Below, one piece after another: positions 10,535 to 18,943 of a DNA stretch of 64,000 nucleotides. Source of the stretch: Nitrolancea sp040255925 (GTDB taxonomy: Bacteria > Chloroflexota > Chloroflexia > Thermomicrobiales > Thermomicrobiaceae); contig JBDZVX010000002.1 of NCBI GenBank assembly GCA_040255925.1, forward strand, positions 19,709 to 83,708. The letters run 5' to 3'. The translations under genes and the position numbers were made by a program. Below the pieces are notes generated by a model. The model did no database searches and was not told the DNA's origin. It saw nothing but the letters and a program-made list of their open reading frames with translations. How positions within the stretch are numbered: the stretch's first letter is position 1; each line of letters begins with the position of its first letter.

Positions 10535-12295
10535 GTGGGCGAGCGGGTGCAGGTATTTCAAAAGATTCTTGTCGCGAACCGGGGCGAGATCGCGCTGCGG
10601 GTCATGCGCGCGTGCCGCGAACTCGGCATCGCGGCGATCGCCGTGTATGGCGCCGGGGAACTTGATGCTCCTCACGTCCGGTATGCCGATGAGGCCTACC
10701 GTATCCCATCGGATCAGCCGATCCCCTACCTGGACATCGCGGCGCTGATTGAAGTCGCCCGGCGCGCGAACGCGGATGCTATCCATCCCGGCTATGGCTT
10801 TCTCGCCGAGAATGCCGCCTTCGCGACCGCCTGTGCCGAGGCGGGCATTGTGTTCATTGGACCACCGGCCCCGGCAATGCGTGTGATGGGCGACAAGGTC
10901 CGGGCACGTCATGCCGCGATCGAGGCTGGCGTGCCGGTCGTTCCGGGCAGTGACGGGCCAGTCGATATCGACGGCGCGCGTACCTTTGGTGAGGCCAACG
11001 GATACCCGATCGCGCTGAAAGCGGCGGCCGGCGGCGGTGGACGGGGCTTCCGGGTCGCCTGGCAGGCGAGCGAGGTCGAAGGAGCCTATCGCGGCGCGGC
11101 CGGTGAAGGCTCCCGCTACTTCGGCGACGCGACGGTCTACGCGGAACGATATCTCGATCATCCCCGCCACATCGAAATCCAGGTCTTCGCCGACACCCAC
11201 GGCAACGTCGTCTCGCTCGGCGAGCGGGATTGTTCGATCCAGCGGCGGCACCAGAAGCTCATCGAAGAGAGCCCATCACCGGCAATCGACCAAGTGCTTC
11301 GCCAGGAGATGGGCCGGACGGCGGTCGCCCTGGCACGGAGCGTGGACTACCTCGGTGCCGGGACCGTCGAATATCTCTTCCAAGATGGAGCGTTCTATTT
11401 CCTGGAGATGAACACCCGGATTCAGGTGGAGCATCCGGTGACCGAGATGGTGACCGGGATCGACCTGGTCAAGGAGCAGATCCAGGTCGCGGCTGGGGAA
11501 CCCCTCTCCTTCGATGGCGAGATCGAGCCGCGCGGACACGCCATCGAATGCCGGATCAACGCCGAAGACCCGTTCCGGGGCTTCGCGCCGTCGCCGGGAA
11601 CGGTCACCACCTTCCGTCCACCAAGCGGCTTCGGCATCCGCGTCGATAGCGGCGCCGGGGATGGGCACAAGGTGCTGCCCGAGTACGATTCACTGCTGGC
11701 CAAGCTGATCGTCTGGGGCCGCGACCGGGACGAAGCGATCGCCCGCCTGCGCCGGGTGCTGACCGAGTTCTCGATTACCGGATTAGCGACGACGATCCCC
11801 TTCCACCGCGCGGTAGCCGGGCACCCGGTCTTCCAGCGTGGGACCTTCGATACCCGGTTTCTCGAACGCCACCCGGATATTCTCCAGGCGGCGCCAACTT
11901 CAGACCTGGGCGCCGGAACGCAGATGAACGGCCACCAGCGGACCGCGGAAGAGTATGTGGTCGAAGTTGCCGGCAAGCGATTCGACGTCCGGCTCTACGC
12001 CCCAGCTAGCAAAACACCGAGCCGGGCGCCCGTGATTGGGCGCGCCCGGAGCGGACCGGTCACCCAGACCCAGCACGGCGAGGTGACGAGCCCGATTCAG
12101 GGGACCGTGCTCTCGGTCGCGGTCGTGGCCGGCGAGACGGTCGATGCCGGCACGCTCATCTGCGTGATCGAAGCTATGAAGATGGAGAACGAGATCACCG
12201 CGCCACACGTCGGGGTGGTGAAGGCGATCGAGGTCACGCCGGGACAGGCCGTCCGGATCGGCGCGCGGCTCGCGGTGATTGATCCTCCGGCGTAA
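10535..12295 (+). CDS. pccA: Acyl-CoA carboxylase alpha subunit (biotin carboxylase plus BCCP)
   Basis: 586 residues. The biotin carboxylase domain fills residues ~1–450 (KILVANRGEIALRV; IHPGYGFLAEN; AAAGGGGRGFRV; EMNTRIQVEHPVTEMVTG), followed by a linker and a biotinyl domain with the EAMKMEN motif; the biotinylated Lys is about residue 549. It makes carboxybiotin from ATP and bicarbonate for the beta subunit. Start choice: GTG 10535 lies four bases after GGAGG; GTG 10547 would give the usual MxxFxKIL start but with a long spacer, and GTG 10517 has no ribosome site. Last gene of the propionyl-CoA block. Confidence 0.9.
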   Translation: MGERVQVFQKILVANRGEIALRVMRACRELGIAAIAVYGAGELDAPHVRYADEAYRIPSDQPIPYLDIAALIEVARRANADAIHPGYGFLAENAAFATACAEAGIVFIGPPAPAMRVMGDKVRARHAAIEAGVPVVPGSDGPVDIDGARTFGEANGYPIALKAAAGGGGRGFRVAWQASEVEGAYRGAAGEGSRYFGDATVYAERYLDHPRHIEIQVFADTHGNVVSLGERDCSIQRRHQKLIEESPSPAIDQVLRQEMGRTAVALARSVDYLGAGTVEYLFQDGAFYFLEMNTRIQVEHPVTEMVTGIDLVKEQIQVAAGEPLSFDGEIEPRGHAIECRINAEDPFRGFAPSPGTVTTFRPPSGFGIRVDSGAGDGHKVLPEYDSLLAKLIVWGRDRDEAIARLRRVLTEFSITGLATTIPFHRAVAGHPVFQRGTFDTRFLERHPDILQAAPTSDLGAGTQMNGHQRTAEEYVVEVAGKRFDVRLYAPASKTPSRAPVIGRARSGPVTQTQHGEVTSPIQGTVLSVAVVAGETVDAGTLICVIEAMKMENEITAPHVGVVKAIEVTPGQAVRIGARLAVIDPPA

Positions 12296-12346
12296 GGCAC
12301 GGCACGCGGCCCTCACCCCACAGCGGCCCATGAATCATCCACGTAG

Positions 12347-12377
12347 CCGGTCATAGATGACCGGACAGCGTGTCCGG
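12347..12377 (+). terminator. Two overlapping hairpins behind the carboxylase operon
   Basis: CCGGTCAT–AG–ATGACCGG (12347–12364) and CCGGACA–GCG–TGTCCGG (12361–12377) are both perfect and share the CCGG at 12361–12364, so only one can form fully at a time. There is no T-tract. They sit between the pccA stop and the mraZ promoter and probably mark the end of the carboxylase transcript. Confidence 0.45.
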
Positions 12378-12402
12378 ACGCCCGCTCGTGGCACGAAGAT
12401 GG

Positions 12403-12430
12403 TTGCGCCGGGGGTGTACGTATGTATAAT
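12403..12430 (+). promoter_or_regulatory. Promoter of the mraZ/dcw operon
   Basis: TTGCGC (12403–12408), a 16-bp spacer and a perfect TATAAT (12425–12430). The expected start near 12437 leaves a leader of about 300 nt before mraZ. The MraZ operator begins two bases after the -10 box. Confidence 0.7.
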
Positions 12431-12431
12431 G

Positions 12432-12476
12432 TGGATAAGGGTGGGGCCAAGTGGGGATAAATGGGGACATCTGTGG
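12432..12476 (+). promoter_or_regulatory. MraZ operator: five direct repeats at exact 10-bp spacing
   Basis: TGGAT (12432), TGGGG (12442), TGGGG (12452), TGGGG (12462) and TGTGG (12472), each followed by a five-base spacer. MraZ in E. coli binds direct TGGGN repeats separated by five bases near its own promoter, and the pattern here is the same with more units. The repeats start immediately after the -10 box and span the predicted transcription start, so bound MraZ would block initiation. The flanking TGTGGATAA copies at 12430 and 12472 also read as consensus DnaA boxes. Confidence 0.8.
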
Positions 12477-12655
12477 ATAACTCGCCTTCCCCATCGCCAT
12501 TCGAACGCCGTCCGGTGAGCGCTCAAGCTACATCGTCTACTCGTGCCGGCAGCGTGCTCGACTTCCCCCCGGCGGGATTGTCCCATCGCACGGATTTGGC
12601 AGACCCTGGGTATTGATACTGATCACTCTAACCGGATAGCGGGCGCGCTCCGGAA

Positions 12656-12683
12656 GCAACCGGGCACACGTCAGCCGGGTTGC
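12656..12683 (+). other. Stem-loop in the mraZ 5' leader
   Basis: GCAACCGGGC (12656–12665) and GCCGGGTTGC (12674–12683) pair at nine of ten positions with an eight-base loop, 60 bp before the mraZ start. The rest of the 12437–12743 leader shows nothing I recognise. Confidence 0.35.
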
Positions 12684-12743
12684 GTACCGGTGGTCTCGTG
12701 ATGATCACATCAGGTCAGCCACGGGACCCCGAGATGGGAAACG

Positions 12744-13172
12744 ATGTTCCTCGGACGGTTTAGCCACACCATCGACACGAAAGGTCGGCTGGCGATCCCG
12801 GTCCGATTTCGGAACACGCTCGGGAACGACGCGGTGATTACCCGTGGCATCGACCGGTGCCTGTCCCTCTATCCAATGGATACCTGGCAGCCATTCGCGG
12901 AAAAGGTTTCCGCCCTCTCGGTTAGCGATCCGGATGCTCGCACGTTTCGCCGGATGGTCTTTGCTGAAGCCGCCCACGTCGAGTTCGACCGGCAGGGGCG
13001 GATTCTCATCCCCCCGGAACTGCGAACCTATGCCGGGTTCGACCGTGATGTCATCGTGGTCGGCATGAACACCTACGTCGAAATCTGGAGTCCCGAGCAA
13101 TGGGATTCGCAGGCGACCATGATGGAGCGGGAAGGGTCGAGTATCGCCCAGCGGCTGGCCACCCTGATTTAG
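12744..13172 (+). CDS. mraZ: Transcriptional regulator MraZ
   Basis: 142 residues with two SpoVT/AbrB-like repeats: FLGRFSHTIDTKGRLAIPVRFR at the N-terminus and VEFDRQGRILIPPELR around residues 75–92, each containing the DxKGR/DxQGR core. MraZ forms a ring that binds its own operator and represses the dcw cluster. It is the first gene of the cluster, about 260 bp behind a clear operator, and is followed 24 bp later by rsmH, the canonical order. Confidence 0.95.
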   Translation: MFLGRFSHTIDTKGRLAIPVRFRNTLGNDAVITRGIDRCLSLYPMDTWQPFAEKVSALSVSDPDARTFRRMVFAEAAHVEFDRQGRILIPPELRTYAGFDRDVIVVGMNTYVEIWSPEQWDSQATMMEREGSSIAQRLATLI

Positions 13173-13195
13173 TGGATTACGAACGCGGAACGGCG

Positions 13196-14179
13196 ATGTC
13201 AACGGATAGGATAGCTCACCCCAATCCGGGTGACTTTGAGTCACATTCACTCCACCGACCGGTCCTGCTTCAGGAGACGATGGAACTCCTCCAGGTCCGG
13301 CCGGGGGGCCGGTATATCGACGCAACCTTCGGCGGAGGTGGGCATACACGGGCTATCCTGGCAGCAAGCGAACCGGATGGCGCGGTACTAGCCCTGGACG
13401 CCGATCGGGAGGCGGTTTCCCGCGCCCGTGAGCTGGCCGAGCGCCATCCCGGTCGTGTGACCGTCCGTCACGCCAACTTCGCCGAGATCGCTCAGGTGGC
13501 ACGGGAAACCGGCTTCCAGCCGGTTAACGGCGTGCTCATGGACCTGGGCCTCTCGTCGTTCCAGCTCGCCAGTCCGGAGCGTGGCTTCTCCTTCCGCTCC
13601 AGCGGCCCGCTCGACATGCGTTTCAACCAAATCGCCGCCGGGCCAACTGCGGCCGACATCGTAAATACCTACTCCGAGCGAGACCTGGCCCAGATCCTGT
13701 TCAGCTACGGCGAGGAATCGAAAGCCCGGCGCATCGCCCGCGCGATTGTCGCGGCGCGGGACGCCGGCCGGATCGAGACCGCCGCGCAGCTCGCGTCGCT
13801 CGTCGAGCGAGCGGTAGGCGGCCGTCGCGGCCAACCGATTCACCCGGCAACCCGGACGTTTCAAGCGCTCCGGATCGCGGTGAACCGGGAACTCGATGTC
13901 CTCAGGGAAGCCCTTCAGGGCGTGCTTGGTCTGCTGGCAGCGGGCGGGAGGATCGTCGTGATCTCCTTCCACTCGCTCGAAGATCGTATCGTGAAGACTT
14001 TTTTCCGGAGCGAGGCGCGGGGCTGTATCTGCCCACCGGAGACCCCGGTCTGTATCTGCGGCCACCAACCGGCGCTGCGAATCCTGACACCGAAACCGAT
14101 CCGGCCATCGGAAGAAGAACAGGCGCTCAACCCAAGGAGTCGGAGCGCGCTTCTCCGGGCCGCGGAGCGCTTGCCATGA
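13196..14179 (+). CDS. rsmH: 16S rRNA (cytosine1402-N4)-methyltransferase RsmH
   Basis: 327 residues from the ATG at 13196; a longer frame would overlap mraZ and lacks homology. Family motifs are HRPVLLQETMELL, the SAM-binding YIDATFGGGGHT, DLGLSSFQL, FSFRSSGPLDMRF, and the C-terminal VVISFHSLEDRIVK. It methylates C1402 in the ribosomal decoding centre. A Cys cluster near the C-terminus (GCICPPETPVCICG) is common in the family. The stop overlaps ftsL as ATGA. Confidence 0.95.
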   Translation: MSTDRIAHPNPGDFESHSLHRPVLLQETMELLQVRPGGRYIDATFGGGGHTRAILAASEPDGAVLALDADREAVSRARELAERHPGRVTVRHANFAEIAQVARETGFQPVNGVLMDLGLSSFQLASPERGFSFRSSGPLDMRFNQIAAGPTAADIVNTYSERDLAQILFSYGEESKARRIARAIVAARDAGRIETAAQLASLVERAVGGRRGQPIHPATRTFQALRIAVNRELDVLREALQGVLGLLAAGGRIVVISFHSLEDRIVKTFFRSEARGCICPPETPVCICGHQPALRILTPKPIRPSEEEQALNPRSRSALLRAAERLP

Positions 14180-14703
14180 CGACGGCGACACGACCTCCCG
14201 AAGTCCAGAAGCGGCGGGTCCGCGCATCGACGCCGCCGCGTCGCGTCCCGGAACGCCGGCCCACACAGCGCGGGTACCTGACACTCAATGGGGCGGCGCT
14301 GGTCGCCCTGGCGGCGATCGTCCTGACCCTGTTGGGATTTCTCTACCTCGTGCAGACCACGCGCGTGGCCGGGCTCGGGTATGAATTGAGCCGGCTCCAA
14401 CGCGATCACGATACCGTGGAAATCGAAACGGCCCGCCTGGGCTATGAGATCGCCCACTACGAATCGCTGGATACAGTCAAGCAGGTAGCGATCGAGCAGC
14501 TTGGCATGTCATCCGGTGGCCAGCATCGCTTCCTTGATGTCCAGCGCCCGGCACAGGAACAGCTTCCACCGCCGCCACGCGAAACCGCCCCACCGGAATC
14601 AGTCTGGCACCGGATCGAACGCGCGGCGCTCGGAACCGGACGCGCCTCGTCACTGGATCAGGTCGCCTCCACTTCAGCGCCGGCCGCTGGATCGGCCCGA
14701 TGA
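14176..14703 (+). CDS. ftsL: Cell division protein FtsL-like
   Basis: 175 residues: a basic, Pro-rich cytoplasmic N-terminus (~1–35), one membrane helix (about 38–60) and an extracytoplasmic heptad segment (residues ~65–110), then a Pro-rich tail. This architecture and the position between rsmH and ftsI are diagnostic of FtsL, whose sequence is poorly conserved. It would recruit the septal synthase with a partner FtsB, which is not in this window. It overlaps rsmH and ftsI by four bases on either side. Confidence 0.8.
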   Translation: MTTATRPPEVQKRRVRASTPPRRVPERRPTQRGYLTLNGAALVALAAIVLTLLGFLYLVQTTRVAGLGYELSRLQRDHDTVEIETARLGYEIAHYESLDTVKQVAIEQLGMSSGGQHRFLDVQRPAQEQLPPPPRETAPPESVWHRIERAALGTGRASSLDQVASTSAPAAGSAR

Positions 14704-16433
14704 CGCGAGGCAAGAAACGGTACGAAATCCCGCGAAGGCGGGTCACGATCCTCCTCATTGGCTTCCTCATCTTCTCGCTTGCCATCACCTACCGGGTCGT
14801 CTCGTTCCAGGTCGTCCGGAGCGAGGAGCTGTCGGAACGGGCCATCGCCTTCCGGTACCGGGAGGATGCCGTACCAGCGCGGCGCGGTGAAATCCTCGAT
14901 AACCGCGGCCGACCGCTGGCGACGAATGTCCCAGCTGACCGCGTTTCGGCAATCCTGAAAGACATCGAGGATCCAAACCAGGCGGCCACGCTGCTGGCCC
15001 CGCTCATCGGGCGGAGCGCGGCGGATATCGAGGCGGCGATCACCCAACCGGACAAGGAGTTCGTCGTGCTCCAGCATAAGCTCTCGCCCGAGGCGTCCCA
15101 AAAGGTGACCGAGCTGGACCTGAAGGGGATCGTCCTCGATCCGGAGCCCCGCCGCATCTACCCGATGGGTGACTTTGCCTCGCAGGTACTCGGCTTTGTC
15201 AACGATGATTATGTCGGCTCGTACGGGATCGAAGGCTATTATGACAAGGTCGTCGGCGGTACGCCGGGCAAGCTGGTCGGCGAGCGAGACGGCCTCGGCA
15301 ACGTGATCGCGATTGCCAAGAGCTCCTGGGAGCCGCCGAAGGATGGCGCCGATCTCGAGTTGACGATCAACAGCGCCGCCCAGCGGATCGTGGAACAGGC
15401 GTTGGACAAGGCGATTCGCGAGCAAGATGCATCCGGCGGCACCGCCATCGTCGAGGACGTCAAAACCGGAGAGATCATCGCCATGGCGAGCCAGCCGTCG
15501 TTCGACCCCAACGCCTTTGCAAAAGTCGATGACATCGAGCGGTTCAACAATCCCGCGGTCTCTCTGATGTATGAGCCGGGCTCTACCTTCAAGACGTTTA
15601 CGATGGCGCTCGGACTGGACACCGGGGTGGTGACGCCGAATACCGTGCATGACGGCGGCGCGTACAAGGAGCTAGCCGACGGAAAAAAGGTCTACAATGC
15701 CGAGCAGGTAGACTTCGGTCCGGAGACGATGACCGAGGTGCTGGAACACTCCAGTAACCTCGGCGCAATGCACGTCGCCGAACTGGTTGGCCAGGACCGC
15801 TTTTATCAAGGGCTTGAGGATTTCGGTATCGGAACGCCGACCGGGATCGAACTCGCCGCCGAAGCCGGTGGTATCCTGCCACTTCCAGGAGACGCGAACT
15901 GGGCGCTGGCCAACTTTTATACTAGTGCGTTCGGGCAGGGATTGGCCGTCACACCGATCCAGCTTGTTAACGCCGAGGCGGCGATTGCCAACGGTGGAAA
16001 GCTGATGAAGGCACATATCGTCAAGGAGATTCGCGACGGCCAGAATGTCGAGGAGACCTCGCCGGAGGTTGTCCGGCAGGTGATTTCGCCGGAAACCGCG
16101 AGGACGCTAACTGATATGCTGGTCCAGGTTATGGATACCACGTATTCAGACAAGTTCTCGGTCCCTGGCTATAAGATCGCGGCCAAGACGGGGACCGCGC
16201 AGATTCCCTCGTCTGACGGCGGTTATGAGGAGGACGCGACGATCGGTTCGGTCCTGGGCTATGGCCCGGCACAAGAACCACGATTCGCGGTACTGGTTAA
16301 GATCGACCGTCCGAAAAAATCAGAGTGGGGAGAGGAATCGGCAGGCCCGGCCTTCGCCAAGATTTTCCAGGAAATGCTCCTCCTCTACGGCATTCCACCC
16401 ACCGAGCCGGTGGATACACCCAGCAATCCGTAG
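14700..16433 (+). CDS. ftsI: Penicillin-binding protein 3, septal transpeptidase
   Basis: 577-residue class B PBP. N-terminal membrane anchor (about 16–36), dimerisation region (ARRGEILDNRGRPLATN) and transpeptidase domain with Ser295-Thr-Phe-Lys298, Ser351-Ser-Asn353 and Lys496-Thr-Gly-Thr499. The SSN form of the second motif distinguishes it from the SxD of the PBP2 at 2304. It crosslinks septal peptidoglycan together with FtsW. The stop is followed by a 67-bp gap before murF, the largest spacing between rsmH and ftsQ. Confidence 0.94.
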   Translation: MTRGKKRYEIPRRRVTILLIGFLIFSLAITYRVVSFQVVRSEELSERAIAFRYREDAVPARRGEILDNRGRPLATNVPADRVSAILKDIEDPNQAATLLAPLIGRSAADIEAAITQPDKEFVVLQHKLSPEASQKVTELDLKGIVLDPEPRRIYPMGDFASQVLGFVNDDYVGSYGIEGYYDKVVGGTPGKLVGERDGLGNVIAIAKSSWEPPKDGADLELTINSAAQRIVEQALDKAIREQDASGGTAIVEDVKTGEIIAMASQPSFDPNAFAKVDDIERFNNPAVSLMYEPGSTFKTFTMALGLDTGVVTPNTVHDGGAYKELADGKKVYNAEQVDFGPETMTEVLEHSSNLGAMHVAELVGQDRFYQGLEDFGIGTPTGIELAAEAGGILPLPGDANWALANFYTSAFGQGLAVTPIQLVNAEAAIANGGKLMKAHIVKEIRDGQNVEETSPEVVRQVISPETARTLTDMLVQVMDTTYSDKFSVPGYKIAAKTGTAQIPSSDGGYEEDATIGSVLGYGPAQEPRFAVLVKIDRPKKSEWGEESAGPAFAKIFQEMLLLYGIPPTEPVDTPSNP

Positions 16434-16500
16434 CACGGTTCTGGAAAGATCTACCGGGCGGGTAGCGAGTCAGCGAGCGAAAAGATACGGCAGGGCAACG

Positions 16501-17892
16501 ATGATTACACTAAGGGATGTGCTGGAGGGTACCGGGGGCTCGCTCCTGAGCGATGCCGATCTTGATCTCCTGTTGCGTCACGTTCGGCACGATTCCCGGC
16601 AGGTTGAGCGGGGGGACCTCTTCATCGCAGTGGTCGGCGAGCGACGGGATGGCCATGCCTTCCTTGACCAGGCGATCGAACGAGGAGCGGGCGCGGCAAT
16701 CGTTGACCGGGCGCACGCGGCCGCATTGGCTGGCTTACCATTCCCGCTGGTAGCGGTCGAGAACACCGTGACGGCACTCCAGCGCCTGGCAGCCTACTGG
16801 CGCGCGACGTTCGACATCCAGGTTATCGGCATTACCGGCAGTGTCGGAAAGACGAGCACGAAAGAGGTGATCGCGGGCGTGCTGTCGCAGCGGTTCAACA
16901 CCGTCCGGAGTCCGGGAAGCTTCAACAACGAGATCGGCTTACCCCTGAGCCTCCTCGAAATAAACCCGGATACCGATGCCGTGGTATTGGAGATCGGTGG
17001 CGCCTACGCGCCAGGGGAGATCAAGGCGCTCGCCGGAATCGGCCGCCCGACGATCGGCGTCGTGACCAATGTCGGCCACGCACACCAGGAGCGAATGGGT
17101 TCCATCGAGGCGATCGCCGCGACCAAGACGGAACTCCCCGCCTCACTCCCCGAGAACGGTGTCGCCATTCTGAACGGCGATGACGGGCGGGTGCGGGCAA
17201 TGGCAGACCACTGCCGCTGCCGGGTCGTCTACTACGGCCTGGCATCCGATTGCCAAGTCCGCGCGACCGACGTCGAGAGTCATGGCTTGGAAGGGATCTC
17301 TTTCATCCTCAGGTTCGACGGCGAACAGCACCGCATCCGTGTCCCACTCCTGGGCCGGCACAGCGCGCACACCGTGCTGGCCGCACTGGCCGTAGGGGCG
17401 GAACTGGGTATGAGTATCGACGAGATGCTCCCCGGATTTAAGAATTCGGCCATCCAGCTTCGGCTCCTCACGGTTCCTGGAATCGGGGGATCGATCATCA
17501 TCGATGACACCTACAATGCCAGCCCGGCCTCATGCCTCGCCGCGCTCAACCTCCTCAACGACCTGGACGCCAGCCGGCCGATCGCGGTCTTTGGCGACAT
17601 TTTGGAGCTTGGTTCGTTTGAAGACGAGGGACACCGGATCATCGGACGGCGCGCCGCCGCGGTGGTGCAACTCCTGTTCACGATCGGCCCGCGAGCGACA
17701 ATCATCGCCGAGCAGGCGGTCGCCAGCGGTCTCCCGCCATCGAACGTGTTTGTCGCAGCTGACAAGCCGGAATTGATCGAAAAACTCCGCGCGAGCCTCC
17801 GTCCAGGAGATATCGTTCTGGTCAAGGGCTCACGCGGCATGCGGATGGAAGACATTGTCGAACACCTTCGAGACCAGGCCCTGCCGGCATGA
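16501..17892 (+). CDS. murF: UDP-MurNAc-tripeptide–D-alanyl-D-alanine ligase
   Basis: 463 residues from the ATG at 16501; the longer frame from 16225 runs through ftsI. Mur-ligase features: HDSRQVERGDLFIAVVGERRDG, the ATP loop GITGSVGKTSTKE, FNNEIGLPLSLL, NVGHAHQERMG, and IIDDTYNASPAS. It adds D-Ala-D-Ala to the lipid-II precursor in the cytoplasm. There is no murE beside it, so murE must lie elsewhere. It overlaps mraY by four bases. Confidence 0.93.
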   Translation: MITLRDVLEGTGGSLLSDADLDLLLRHVRHDSRQVERGDLFIAVVGERRDGHAFLDQAIERGAGAAIVDRAHAAALAGLPFPLVAVENTVTALQRLAAYWRATFDIQVIGITGSVGKTSTKEVIAGVLSQRFNTVRSPGSFNNEIGLPLSLLEINPDTDAVVLEIGGAYAPGEIKALAGIGRPTIGVVTNVGHAHQERMGSIEAIAATKTELPASLPENGVAILNGDDGRVRAMADHCRCRVVYYGLASDCQVRATDVESHGLEGISFILRFDGEQHRIRVPLLGRHSAHTVLAALAVGAELGMSIDEMLPGFKNSAIQLRLLTVPGIGGSIIIDDTYNASPASCLAALNLLNDLDASRPIAVFGDILELGSFEDEGHRIIGRRAAAVVQLLFTIGPRATIIAEQAVASGLPPSNVFVAADKPELIEKLRASLRPGDIVLVKGSRGMRMEDIVEHLRDQALPA

Positions 17893-18929
17893 TCCCATTC
17901 CTTGAGTTCGTGTTGCCGGTTGGGGATGGACTCCGGACGCATAGCATCCTCCCCAGGGACCCCGGTTTGAACCTGGCCACGTCACTCGCGCTCTCCGCGA
18001 TCGCCTTCGGGCTGACCGTAGCGATTGGCCGTCCCTATATTCAATTCCTCCGGGATCGGAAGATCGGCAAACAGATCCGGATCGAGGGTCCCGAGGGGCA
18101 TCTCCAAAAGACCGGGACCCCGACCATGGGCGGGATCATGTTCACCGCGTCGGTCGTCCTACTGACGGTGATGTTCAATCTGGTCGGACGGCTGTCGATG
18201 CTGCTCCCGCTCGGAATCCTCATTGGCACGGCAACGCTCGGGGCGATCGACGACAAGATGAATCTGGTTGGCGGCACCAAGCGGGGCATGACCGCGCGCT
18301 TCAAGATGGCCTGGCTCCTGGTTTTCGCGTTGATCAGTGCGCTGGTCCTGTACTTTCCACTTGGACTGCACAGCATCTACGTCCCCTTACTCGGGAAGTT
18401 CGATATCGGCTGGATCTATATCCCGATCGTGGTATTTGCCATCGCCGGCTCGGCAAACGCGGTGAATTTGACCGACGGCCTTGATTCACTGGCGGCGGGC
18501 ACGGCGGCAGTCGCCTTCGTCGCCTACGGTATCATCGCCTTCTTACAGGGCCAGGTACAGGTCGTCACCTTTTGCTTCACCATGGCCGGAGCGGTGCTGG
18601 GCTTCCTCTGGTACAACGCCTACCCGGCACAGGTGTTCATGGGGGATACCGGCTCGCTGGCAATCGGCGCCGCATTGGCAACCGCCGCATTCATGACCGG
18701 CCAATGGCTGCTACTGCCGGTCGTCGGACTGGTCTTCATGGCCGAGACGTTTTCCGTTATGATCCAGGTGATCTACTTTAAGCTTACCGGCGGCAAGCGC
18801 TTCTTCCGCATGACACCACTGCACCATCACTTTGAACTGATGGGCTGGTCGGAGACTCAGATCATGATGCGCTTTTGGCTGGTTGGGATGATGGCCGGGC
18901 TCCTGGGTGTGGCGCTGGCATTGATCTAG
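17889..18929 (+). CDS. mraY: Phospho-MurNAc-pentapeptide transferase
   Basis: 346 residues, about ten membrane segments. Catalytic loops are visible: KTGTPTMGGIMF, the Asp pair in GAIDDKMNL, NLTDGLDSLAAGT, GFLWYNAYPAQVFMGDTGSLA, and the His-rich MTPLHHHFELMGWSE. It attaches phospho-MurNAc-pentapeptide to undecaprenyl phosphate to make lipid I. Overlaps murF; murD follows 14 bp later. Confidence 0.96.
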   Translation: MIPFLEFVLPVGDGLRTHSILPRDPGLNLATSLALSAIAFGLTVAIGRPYIQFLRDRKIGKQIRIEGPEGHLQKTGTPTMGGIMFTASVVLLTVMFNLVGRLSMLLPLGILIGTATLGAIDDKMNLVGGTKRGMTARFKMAWLLVFALISALVLYFPLGLHSIYVPLLGKFDIGWIYIPIVVFAIAGSANAVNLTDGLDSLAAGTAAVAFVAYGIIAFLQGQVQVVTFCFTMAGAVLGFLWYNAYPAQVFMGDTGSLAIGAALATAAFMTGQWLLLPVVGLVFMAETFSVMIQVIYFKLTGGKRFFRMTPLHHHFELMGWSETQIMMRFWLVGMMAGLLGVALALI

Positions 18930-18943
18930 TCTTGGAGACGGGG

